Assembly (NCBI GenBank): GCA_947259685.1
Contig: CAMYNC010000029.1
Location: 1 to 24,631, forward strand
Reading direction: 5' to 3'
Source of the DNA: an uncultured Desulfuromonadales bacterium
Lineage (GTDB): Bacteria; Desulfobacterota; Desulfuromonadia; Desulfuromonadales; Geopsychrobacteraceae
Length of the DNA: 24,631 bases
The notes below the pieces were generated by a model. The model had not been told where the DNA came from. It searched no databases and was given only the letters and a program-made list of their open reading frames with translations. Shown piece by piece: positions 1 through 6,754 of the stretch; within the stretch, counting starts at the first letter, position 1; each line of letters begins with the position of its first letter. Position numbers and translations under genes: made by a program.

Positions 1-194
1 GCAATCTCATGGGCAACCCTGGTTCCCCGGGTTGAGCCGACCCGCAGATGGCGAAAGGCCGCAGCCTGATGATCCGGATGATTCTCTTGCAACAGTTTGC
101 TGCGAACTTTATCGCTCAGCGTCGGTGGCCCCTGGCACTCGGCCCTGGCGGTGGGGAGACCGTCGATCTTCTGCACTAATTCCGCTGGATACAT
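1..194 (-). CDS. Partial gene, N-terminus only; last visible gene of the acl operon
   Basis: An ATG at 194 opens a frame that stays open to the window edge (64 codons, start MYPAELVQKIDG). It lies 3 bases after the stop of the iron-sulfur gene, and AAAGGA from that gene's end sits at ribosome-binding distance, so the two are translationally coupled. The visible part is polar, with no signal peptide or membrane segment, one Cys, and a basic stretch near residues 45-60. I do not recognise the family from this fragment. Because the preceding gene is a [2Fe-2S]/2x[4Fe-4S] electron-transfer protein, a flavoprotein or other redox partner is a reasonable guess, but no FAD-binding motif is visible here. 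Confidence 0.7.
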   Translation of the reverse strand, partial: MYPAELVQKIDGLPTARAECQGPPTLSDKVRSKLLQENHPDHQAAAFRHLRVGSTRGTRVAHEI

Positions 195-197
195 GGT

Positions 198-881
198 TTA
201 GTCCTTTCCAGTGTCCTGAATCTGTCGGCAGAGAGCCTCCAGTTCATCGCCGGTTTTCCCCTGTAACTTTGCCCAGCCCGCTTCCTGCTTAAAATTATCC
301 TGTTCCGCTAGCCGCTGTTGCAAATTTCCCGGCTGCGGCTGACTGCAGCCCCAGGCCCGCTGCAGAAACAGCCCGACAAAGTGCGGCGAAATTCCGCGCG
401 GGCAGCGCGAAGCGCAGAGACCGCACATAATGCAGCCGCGCATCCCTTTTGCCACCGCGGCAAAATTACCGACCAATGCCCCCTGCATCACCTTGGCGAC
501 ATCGATCCACTCGGGGCAGACATTGCACCCCTTACAATTATTGCAGGTCTGAAACTCTGGATAGAGATCCGCTAGCCGCTCTCCCGGTGCCGCCAGGGCC
601 GACTGGTCATGGATCGCCCGGCGGGAAGGAAAAAACGGCAGCATGATCACGTTCATCTGCGGTTGCACCAGGGTCTGACAACCGAGCCCGAACTTGACCC
701 GCCGGCCACCCTCTTCCATGTAGGCGATGGTGCAGGCGCCGCAGAGTCCGGAAAGACAGCCGATGCCGCGCTTGACATCGTGCCCGGTGTCCCAGAGCGC
801 CTCGATCACCGTCACCCCGGCCGGCACCTCGATCTTTCGCCCCTCCAACTCGATGGTTATCAGTTCAAGTTCTTTATTCAT
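198..881 (-). CDS. Iron-sulfur protein: [2Fe-2S] ferredoxin domain plus two [4Fe-4S] motifs (SdhB/FrdB/TfrB-like)
   Basis: This 227-residue soluble protein has three cluster sites. Residues 1-80 are a plant-type [2Fe-2S] fold with C42, C47, C50 and C68 (CLSGLCGAC and GLGCQ). C113-C122 (CNNCKGCNVCP) and C150-C160 (CIMCGLCASRCP) look like two [4Fe-4S] sites. The layout recalls the iron-sulfur subunits of fumarate reductase/succinate dehydrogenase and thiol:fumarate reductase, which pass electrons to a flavoprotein. An in-frame TTG precedes the ATG; I chose the ATG at 881, about 8 bases from GAAAGGG. It follows aclA by 35 bp and abuts the cut gene at 1-194, so it is probably in the acl operon. 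A role in electron supply to a reductive TCA step is inference; no membrane anchor is visible in the window. Confidence 0.85.
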   Translation of the reverse strand: MNKELELITIELEGRKIEVPAGVTVIEALWDTGHDVKRGIGCLSGLCGACTIAYMEEGGRRVKFGLGCQTLVQPQMNVIMLPFFPSRRAIHDQSALAAPGERLADLYPEFQTCNNCKGCNVCPEWIDVAKVMQGALVGNFAAVAKGMRGCIMCGLCASRCPRGISPHFVGLFLQRAWGCSQPQPGNLQQRLAEQDNFKQEAGWAKLQGKTGDELEALCRQIQDTGKD

Positions 882-916
882 CAATTCACCCTTTCAGCGC
901 CCGCAGTTGGCGCGCC

Positions 917-3622
917 CTAGGCCAGATAACGCAACTGCGAGTTGGGGGTCCGGCAATCCATGTCGGTGCCGCGACTGAGATGATCGGCGATTTCCGCGGC
1001 AATCCCCGGCATCCGGCCGTAGAGGAACAGGCGGAAGACCGCATCCTGCATCGCTTCGCTGGTCACGGTTCCGGCCTGCAGTTGCGGCCAGAAGAGTTCC
1101 AGCGACAGGGTCGCCAGCATCGCATCGACATTGACGCAAAAGACGTTGCGGGTCGCACCGACAGCGTAGAGCTGCTCGACCAGATGATGATAGAAGGTCA
1201 GGAAGGGATTGCTGATCCCCTGCTGTTTCAGCAGCTCGCCGATCCGTTCTTCACGCGGATCGACGTTCACCGGCTGGCCGCGGAAAACCGGGTGGTTGAT
1301 GCAGGGAATCGGCGGCGGTGGTGAGGTGCCACGCTGGTTGCGTTTGATCTCCAGGTAGTTGCGGGCGCACTCTTCCGCTAACTGCTGCAACCACTGGTCC
1401 CGCTCCTCTGCGGCGACCTGATAGGGGTCCTGTCCTTTAAAAACCTCGAGCAGATAGGCGATCGCCCTAAAGCCGTTGCCGCCGTGAGCCAGGCCGGTAT
1501 TGGTCATGAAGCCGGCATAGGCAGTGGTGACACCATTGCCAGCACTGACAGATTCTTTCGCGCCCATGGAACTCAGGGTGCCCGGGCCATTGCTGACCGT
1601 CAGGTTAAGCAGCGCATTCAGCTCAAATCGCTCGGCACTGTTTTGCGACGGGCGACCGAACAGGCTGCGGAACTGGGTTTCGACAAAATCCTGCTCGAAT
1701 GTCGCCGAACTCTCTTCCGGCCAGAGCGGGGTGACCGCACCGGCAGCAACCACCAGACCGTGCATCGCCATATGGATACCGATTTCAACCGCCGTAGAGC
1801 GTGGAATCCGGCGATTTTTCAAGGCCGGCCAGGCCCAGCCAAGCAGGATTGCACTGGCTAACAGACCCATCGGATTGGTCCGCTGCTCCTGGTCCTGCTC
1901 GCGGGCACTGTACTGCTCGGCAAACTGGGTCAGAACCGTTTCACCGCCAAGCGACTGCAGTAACCTTTGGCAATAGGCAGCCCAGGCGCTGTCTTGCGCA
2001 GCACTTTGCTCTTTCGGCAGATCAAGACCGGCCAGGGCTTGCTGAAGCAACTCGTCATTCGGCTCCGCCTGGGCAGAAGTGGCATGGAAAAAATGATCGA
2101 TCAGAGCGTTACTGATCGCCAGCTGATTCTGGAAACTGCGATTATGACCAGTCAACAACATCTCCGCAGCCAAGTACGCATTCGGAGTGCAGGCATTGTC
2201 GCGCCCCTGGGCGGCGACCGGCAGGCTGCGCTGCTCGGCTTTCTGGGTCAGCCAATTGAAGAGAGCATTGGCCAAGGGGGCAGACTGCTCCGGCAGTTGG
2301 TAACGCAGCAGGGAGAAGAGACAGCTCAAGGCAAAGGGCTGCTCCACCAGATCCAGAATCGGTGTGCCGTAGAGTTCGGTCTGCTGAGTTTCCGTGACCA
2401 CCCGGGTGGCGCTGGAGGCGTTGCGCATCGATTCGCGCGCCAAGGCGGCACCGACCTGGAGGTTGGCCTCGGCCAGTTGCAGATCGTAGGGGGATGGCGG
2501 GCTCACCGGGGACAAACAAAGCTGCTCGGGTAGCGGCAAACCCTGATGGTTGACCATCCAGGGTTTCAGAGACAGGTCTCCTTCCGCCGCAAAGTCCGAC
2601 GCTTCGCCAAACTGATCCATCACCGCCTTGACGGCCGCCGGCATGTCCTGAATCGTCTCTACCCGCACCCCGCGCGGACTGACCTGCGGATTGCTCGCGG
2701 AAAATGCCCCGACACCGAAGTAATCATCGAACCAGTTTTCCTTGGCAAAAGCGTCGTCCCCGCCACCGGACATAGCTCCGGCATGCCCACAAGGGCGCAT
2801 CAAGCGGCTCTTCCAGCGGCCGGTCACACAGGCGATGATCGGTTTGCTGATCTGCAATTCACCGGAATTGATCCAGTCGATCGCCTGTTTTTCGTAATAG
2901 CCGCCCGGCTCGATATAGATCACCACCGCCTTGGTGCGTGGGTCGTTCTCGGCGCAATAGAGGAATTCAGCCAGGGCAAACTGGATATACAGATCCTTAC
3001 CGCTACTGAAGATGGTCGAGGTGCCGAACCCGCTGGTTTTCAGATATTCCGCCATAGTGGTGCAAAAGTTCCCGGAGTTGCTGTAGATGGCGATGCTTCC
3101 CTTTTTCAAACAGCCGGCGGGGTTGTCGCCGCCGACCGCGCCGCCGATCCGCACCTGGTCCCAGGAGTTGGCAATCCCCAGGGAGTTGGCGCCGAACACA
3201 TCGACCTTACGATTCTGAGCGACATAGCGGATCAATCGTGAATCGTTAACCGGGACCTTCTCAGTGACGATAAAGATTTTTTTCAACTGCGGGTTGTGGA
3301 CACAGAGTTCCGAAACCGCGTGGCTGACCGCCATCGGCGGCAGGTAGATCACTCCGGTATCGAAGGGAAGATCCTGCTTCATCACCTCGGCGACACTGCC
3401 GTAGACCGGAATCGGACCGATCGGGGTGTCCAACTCTTCACCGACGCTGCCGTACTGCACCCCGGCAACCACGTTGCCGCCGCTGAACTGATGGGACAGC
3501 GGGGTCACCTGACTGCTCTCGGTGCCGAGGATATTCATCACGCAGACCCGCGAATGACTGTTGGCCAGTTCGTGAAGACTCTGAGCACCCACAAAATAGG
3601 GGAAAGGCTTCTGGTTCGACAT
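917..3622 (-). CDS. aclA: ATP-citrate lyase, CoA-ligase/citryl-CoA lyase subunit, enlarged divergent form
   Basis: This 901-residue protein matches the C-terminal half of eukaryotic ATP-citrate lyase. With AclB it converts citrate, CoA and ATP to acetyl-CoA, oxaloacetate, ADP and phosphate. Residues about 1-330 are the succinyl-CoA-synthetase-alpha-like CoA ligase, with the phosphohistidine motif CGHAGAMSGG (H280). Residues about 610-901 are the citrate-synthase-like lyase, with H777 in CINHPVF and D833 in NVDAM as the expected catalytic pair. At the place of the usual TADHGPA histidine the sequence is TVSNGPG (N678). The usual bacterial AclA is near 600 residues; the excess, roughly 280, lies between H280 and H777. 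From memory, a divergent 'type II' lyase is known from Magnetococcus and the tubeworm symbiont Endoriftia, and this may belong there. AGGAGG 6 bases upstream supports the ATG; the gene is 12 bp after aclB. Confidence 0.9.
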   Translation of the reverse strand: MSNQKPFPYFVGAQSLHELANSHSRVCVMNILGTESSQVTPLSHQFSGGNVVAGVQYGSVGEELDTPIGPIPVYGSVAEVMKQDLPFDTGVIYLPPMAVSHAVSELCVHNPQLKKIFIVTEKVPVNDSRLIRYVAQNRKVDVFGANSLGIANSWDQVRIGGAVGGDNPAGCLKKGSIAIYSNSGNFCTTMAEYLKTSGFGTSTIFSSGKDLYIQFALAEFLYCAENDPRTKAVVIYIEPGGYYEKQAIDWINSGELQISKPIIACVTGRWKSRLMRPCGHAGAMSGGGDDAFAKENWFDDYFGVGAFSASNPQVSPRGVRVETIQDMPAAVKAVMDQFGEASDFAAEGDLSLKPWMVNHQGLPLPEQLCLSPVSPPSPYDLQLAEANLQVGAALARESMRNASSATRVVTETQQTELYGTPILDLVEQPFALSCLFSLLRYQLPEQSAPLANALFNWLTQKAEQRSLPVAAQGRDNACTPNAYLAAEMLLTGHNRSFQNQLAISNALIDHFFHATSAQAEPNDELLQQALAGLDLPKEQSAAQDSAWAAYCQRLLQSLGGETVLTQFAEQYSAREQDQEQRTNPMGLLASAILLGWAWPALKNRRIPRSTAVEIGIHMAMHGLVVAAGAVTPLWPEESSATFEQDFVETQFRSLFGRPSQNSAERFELNALLNLTVSNGPGTLSSMGAKESVSAGNGVTTAYAGFMTNTGLAHGGNGFRAIAYLLEVFKGQDPYQVAAEERDQWLQQLAEECARNYLEIKRNQRGTSPPPPIPCINHPVFRGQPVNVDPREERIGELLKQQGISNPFLTFYHHLVEQLYAVGATRNVFCVNVDAMLATLSLELFWPQLQAGTVTSEAMQDAVFRLFLYGRMPGIAAEIADHLSRGTDMDCRTPNSQLRYLA

Positions 3623-3634
3623 GAACGACCTCCT

Positions 3635-4900
3635 TTACAGACCTGAAGTTGCACCGGAGCGGCGGTTGGGACTCTGTTCTTCCAACCAACGATCCAAATC
3701 GAGGGCATATTGAATGACACTGACCAGACTGCTGTCATAACCGAAAAAGGAATAAGGAATCTGCAGCCGATCGAGAATGTCACGGGCGTAGGTCAATCCT
3801 TCAACCAGTCGCGGTCCGCCCCGACCGACCACCACATGAATATCGGGATTCAGCTCGATCGCCTCGCGCAGGGCATCGAACATCCCTTTGAAGGTGTTGA
3901 AGATGTCGGTGTTATTCGCCCGGCCGCCGATGATCAACAGCACCCGGCTCTGCTGCAGCCAATGACGCATGGTGATTTCGGCGATCGCTTTCATCTTCTG
4001 GTAGGGCGGATTGCCGCCGAAATCAGAGGAGAGGATCGCCCGATCGCCGAGCACTTCAGTGGCGACGCTGTTGGCCCCGCCGCCAAACATAAACGGCAGG
4101 ATGGTCCCCTGCGGATTGATCTCGACCACATCACTCTGCCCCTGGTGGGTGCGCAGGACGTTGATTTCTGCCTCGAAGCGAGAAAGTTCGGTGGAGAAAA
4201 CCTCCTCGGGAAAGCCGAGCCGCCGCCAGGCCGGATTGTCCTGATCGAAAGCGGCCTTGATATCGCAGGCAACCGGAACGTAGCGTTCATCAATCAGCGC
4301 CATGCGGATCGGGTTCAGTTCCAGCACGGTTAAACCGTAGCTATCGTAGAGCTGCCAGAGTTTCGGCAAATGCTGCACCAGCGGGCTGATGTACTGCGCC
4401 GGGCAGTCGAGTTCGCGTAGCGCATCGTGGATGTGGAAGGCTTTCAGGCCGGTTGCTGGGTTGAAGGAGATGATTTTCTTCCGCTCGGGAGGAATCTCCT
4501 CAACCTCGATGCCGCCATCGGTGGTCAGGGTCAGCACCGGGCTGCGGTATTCGGTCGAAGCGCTGATATTGACGTAGATCTCAACTTCCGAAGGCACGAA
4601 CCCCTCGAAGGTCACGCCGTTGGCCTGAACCTTATGATTGCCCTGCTCATGGATGGCGAAATAGAGCTTTTTTTTCGCGACCATCGCTTCATAGGCATTA
4701 TCGACGATGCTGATCAGCCCGGCTTTGCCCTTTTTACCGACGCCACCGAGAAAGACCGGTTTGACGACGCACTTGCCGCCGTGACGCTCAATCAGGTCGC
4801 TGACCTCATCCAGAGAAGCGCTGGCACGCAGGGTTTCCGCAACCGGAAAGTCCACCAGCTTTAAGAGTTGATGTCCATATTTCATGCCGGTAATCTGCAT
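3635..4900 (-). CDS. aclB: ATP-citrate lyase, ATP-grasp and citrate-binding subunit
   Basis: This 421-residue cytoplasmic protein corresponds to the N-terminal half of eukaryotic ATP-citrate lyase. Residues about 1-240 form the ATP-grasp (succinyl-CoA-synthetase-beta-like) part, with VVKPVFLGGVGKKGKAGL as nucleotide-binding segment and ELNPIRMALID matching the family ELNP/EINP metal-binding strand. The C-terminal third is the citrate-binding domain: MFGGGANSVATEVLGD, LLIIGGRANNTDIFNTFKG and VVVGRGGPRLVEGL align well with human ACLY segments. The frame is open from 4975, but I start at the ATG at 4900 because GAGAGGAG lies about 8 bases upstream and the next residues (MQITGMKYGHQLLKL) are family-like; the 25 extra residues are basic and unlike the family. 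The gene lies 112 bp after the kinase gene and 12 bp before aclA. Confidence 0.92.
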   Translation of the reverse strand: MQITGMKYGHQLLKLVDFPVAETLRASASLDEVSDLIERHGGKCVVKPVFLGGVGKKGKAGLISIVDNAYEAMVAKKKLYFAIHEQGNHKVQANGVTFEGFVPSEVEIYVNISASTEYRSPVLTLTTDGGIEVEEIPPERKKIISFNPATGLKAFHIHDALRELDCPAQYISPLVQHLPKLWQLYDSYGLTVLELNPIRMALIDERYVPVACDIKAAFDQDNPAWRRLGFPEEVFSTELSRFEAEINVLRTHQGQSDVVEINPQGTILPFMFGGGANSVATEVLGDRAILSSDFGGNPPYQKMKAIAEITMRHWLQQSRVLLIIGGRANNTDIFNTFKGMFDALREAIELNPDIHVVVGRGGPRLVEGLTYARDILDRLQIPYSFFGYDSSLVSVIQYALDLDRWLEEQSPNRRSGATSGL

Positions 4901-5012
4901 CGAATAACTCCTCTCTGGGAAAAAGTGAGTTCTCTTCGGTCGCTTTCCGAGCTCTTTCCTTCCCCTGGAAACCAAATCAGGGAAAAATCGGAAATCCTGG
5001 TTGTTTCTGTGA

Positions 5013-5702
5013 TTAAATTGAAAATCCAGACTGCTGCTTCACCCAACGGGAGACCAACGACTGCATCTGGTAGCGGCGCTGATCAATGCTTGGGTTCAGG
5101 CAGTCGATGAAACTCCGGAAAACTGTCTCATGCTCCTTTTCTCCATCGATTTCCCGGTACCTCACGCCCTGCTGCCGAATGCGCTCGATGATCCGCGGCG
5201 CCGTCTCGGCAAACTGCTGAAGCCGCTCATCGACAATCTCTTCGGTGTCACTGATCCGTTGCTCGAGGGCTGCGCGCTGTTCCAGAATCCGCTGTTTGAC
5301 AACTGCGTCACTGACCCGCACATAGATGGCGGTCAGTCCCTGCAGCATCTGCTGATCCGCAAAGACTCTGAAAAGGTTCTCCAGGTCAGCGATCGATCTG
5401 GGGGTCCAGTCGAGCAGAAAGCCCTTATCATTAACTTTGGGTTCAGAAAGCTCCCGGGCCAGGATTTCGCCGACCAGTTCGGCCGGCAACAGCATATTCA
5501 ACAGGTGGGGGCTGGCCCGCAGGCCCAGCTCAGTTCCTTCAGCAGCTTCAATCCGGGCAATATTGCCGATGGCGATCAGACGCAAGTTCAGCTCTCTGGA
5601 TAGCCGGTGGGTCAGAGTCGATTTCCCTGCTCCCGGCTTACCGAGGACAATTAGTCTGTATGGATGGGGTTGATCAGGGTGAGTAAACTGCTTGATAGCC
5701 AT
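5013..5702 (-). CDS. Adenylate-kinase-like P-loop nucleotide kinase
   Basis: This 229-residue cytoplasmic protein has the adenylate kinase layout. A Walker A motif, GKPGAGKST (about residues 21-29), is followed by IGNIARIEAAEGTELG, which matches the NMP-binding segment (StGDmlR...GtelG). LLPAELVGEIL and GFLLDWTPRSI match the family's LVpD and GFiLDGFPRT, with Trp-Thr where Gly-Phe is usual. The family catalyses 2 ADP = ATP + AMP. The substrate may differ here because the NMP segment and the G-F motif are altered and the tail (about residues 170-229) is extended. AGAGGGG 6 bases upstream supports the ATG. It is the first gene of the acl operon, so it may rebalance the ADP made by ATP-citrate lyase; that link is inference. 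Confidence 0.78.
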   Translation of the reverse strand: MAIKQFTHPDQPHPYRLIVLGKPGAGKSTLTHRLSRELNLRLIAIGNIARIEAAEGTELGLRASPHLLNMLLPAELVGEILARELSEPKVNDKGFLLDWTPRSIADLENLFRVFADQQMLQGLTAIYVRVSDAVVKQRILEQRAALEQRISDTEEIVDERLQQFAETAPRIIERIRQQGVRYREIDGEKEHETVFRSFIDCLNPSIDQRRYQMQSLVSRWVKQQSGFSI

Positions 5703-5732
5703 AATGCCCCTCTTTGGGTTCTGCGGAACTTA

Positions 5733-5897
5733 AACCTGAATCAGTGAGTAAGCGGTGGATGAAGAGTGCAAGTGCTTGGATTGAATGAGTGTTGCAAAAA
5801 TCTGAGCTGCACCTAAAGGTTCAGCGGTGATTTTTGCAGTGCTCAGGCAATTCAATGACTTGTGCTATTCGCCGCCGGATACTCACTGATTCAGGTT
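5733..5897. repeat. 165-bp imperfect palindrome (MITE/REP-like or long leader hairpin)
   Basis: The ends are perfect 18-base inverted repeats: AACCTGAATCAGTGAGTA at 5733-5750 and its complement at 5880-5897. Symmetry continues inward: GCAAAAATC (5793-5801) pairs with GATTTTTGC (5829-5837), and GCTGCACCT pairs with AGGTTCAGC around the centre at 5815-5816, leaving almost no loop. The middle of each arm (about 5751-5790 and 5840-5879) matches less well. No target-site duplication is obvious. It lies 30 bp before the kinase start and downstream of the likely acl promoter, so the acl mRNA should carry it as a very long hairpin. A non-autonomous mobile element and a domesticated regulatory hairpin are both possible. 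Confidence 0.85.
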
Positions 5898-5974
5898 GAA
5901 TCTCACCCGGCGCAGTGGCTGCAGATAACTCCGGCCGATGCGGCTCACCGCATACAAACATAACGCTGTTTGTT

Positions 5975-5991
5975 TGCGACAAGCATGCCAA
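5975..5991 (-). promoter_or_regulatory. Sigma-54 promoter candidate for the acl operon
   Basis: The minus strand reads TTGGCATGCTTGTCGCA. Against the consensus TTGGCAC G-N4-TTGCW it keeps GG and GC with the exact 10-base gap, and 11 of the 13 defined positions match. Transcription would start near 5963, giving a leader of about 260 bases that includes the palindrome. A sigma-54 activator is encoded about 0.8 kb away. Confidence 0.5.
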
Positions 5992-6189
5992 GGGTGTCAT
6001 TAAAAACAGATGAGTGGCTGAAATCAGGCAACTTTATTTAAGGGCCAATATATAAATGGCATACAATCAATTTATCATATCGGGGCAATTTCTCATCCCC
6101 ACTGCCGGCAAAAAGAAAAAGTCTAACTCCGTTTGTCTCTTCTCTACCCTCTGCCCAGCATGGCGCCTGGTGGATTTCGGTTTTTGATC

Positions 6190-6206
6190 TTGGTCATGTT
6201 TCTGCG
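6190..6206 (+). promoter_or_regulatory. Weak sigma-54 promoter candidate for the 73-residue protein gene
   Basis: TTGGTCATGTTTCTGCG keeps GG-N10-GC but misses several -24 positions. It would start transcription near 6217, 45 bases before the ATG at 6263. A TATACT at 6220-6225 could instead be a sigma-70 -10 element, but no good -35 lies 16-18 bases upstream. Confidence 0.3.
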
Positions 6207-6262
6207 CGGCGAAAAACTCTATACTGGTCGCTAACTGCAATAAAAAAGAGGAGATAGCTCTC

Positions 6263-6484
6263 ATGGACCTGCCCGAAGAATTCGCCCAAAAAACCATCAG
6301 CAGCATGCTGGCTGAACACCCACCGATAGGCGAAATCCTAAGCAAGCACAGCATCGATTGCCTCAGCTGTGGCAGCACTTCGTGCCTGTTTAAAAATGTC
6401 ATTGCCACGCACACTTTCGATCGGCAGCGAGCCGTACAAATTGAAAAAGAGATTAACGATTATCTTGCCGGCATTGGGTGTTGA
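6263..6484 (+). CDS. Small cysteine-motif protein (DUF1858/ScdA-N-like)
   Basis: This 73-residue protein has the pattern I-D-C33-x2-C36-x4-C41, plus a C-terminal Cys (C73). The segment PPIGEILSKHSIDCLSCG resembles the DUF1858 and ScdA N-terminal families, in which a short helix leads to a Cys pair that is thought to bind an iron-sulfur or other metal centre. The C-terminal part (residues 52-70) is a charged helix. GAGGAG about 11 bases upstream supports the ATG. It is read divergently from the acl operon and toward the sigma-54 activator gene 270 bp downstream. It could be a redox or metal sensor partner of that activator; this is inference from position only. Confidence 0.75.
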   Translation: MDLPEEFAQKTISSMLAEHPPIGEILSKHSIDCLSCGSTSCLFKNVIATHTFDRQRAVQIEKEINDYLAGIGC

Positions 6485-6581
6485 ACGGGTCAAACAGGTC
6501 CGTCAGTCGTATCTGGCGCTATTACCATTCAGTAACGGCGAACTTGGAAGAGAGCTCTTTTTTTGCTGCTCAGGAGTTGCA

Positions 6582-6731
6582 GGTAACATTTTGGTAACAT
6601 CCACGATACAGTCGCCAATCGCAGCAGAAATGCCCTCTGGAACTCGTGATAATCGATAATTCAGCTGAAAGATTCAGCCCCGCAACTGGTGATTTTCAGG
6701 ATTGGCGCTATGATTAAAGGATGATGTTACC
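6582..6731. repeat. Three GGTAACAT elements before the sigma-54 activator gene
   Basis: GGTAACAT occurs at 6582-6589 and again at 6593-6600, an 11-base direct repeat with a TTT spacer. A third copy is inverted at 6724-6731, just upstream of the activator ribosome-binding site. Eleven-base spaced direct repeats are typical of OmpR/PhoB-type response regulator sites. The remaining part of the 6485-6754 gap shows no gene and no clear terminator. Confidence 0.4.
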
Positions 6732-6754
6732 AATTCGAAACAGGAGGTGGAGTC

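Larger units (their letters stand above)
5703..6262. other. 560-bp divergent intergenic control region
   Basis: No convincing gene lies here. From left to right it holds the acl operon ribosome-binding site (5705-5712), a 165-bp imperfect palindrome (5733-5897), a minus-strand -24/-12 promoter candidate (5975-5991), an AT-rich stretch (about 6000-6080) suited to DNA bending, and a plus-strand -24/-12 candidate (6190-6206) before the 73-residue protein gene. GCCA-N9-TGGC at 6044-6060 is a weak dyad that could be an activator site. The arrangement suits two divergent sigma-54 promoters sharing upstream activator sites. Confidence 0.6.

Noticed and set aside
1484..3241. Long open frames on the plus strand opposite aclA (for example 2546-3241)
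   Set aside because: They lie antisense to a clearly conserved gene, have no family-like motifs, and lack ribosome-binding sites; they reflect GC-biased codon use.
6551..6568. Terminator at AAGAGAGCTCTTTTTTT after the 73-residue gene
   Set aside because: The stem would close a two-base loop, which cannot form; it is only a short palindrome followed by T residues.
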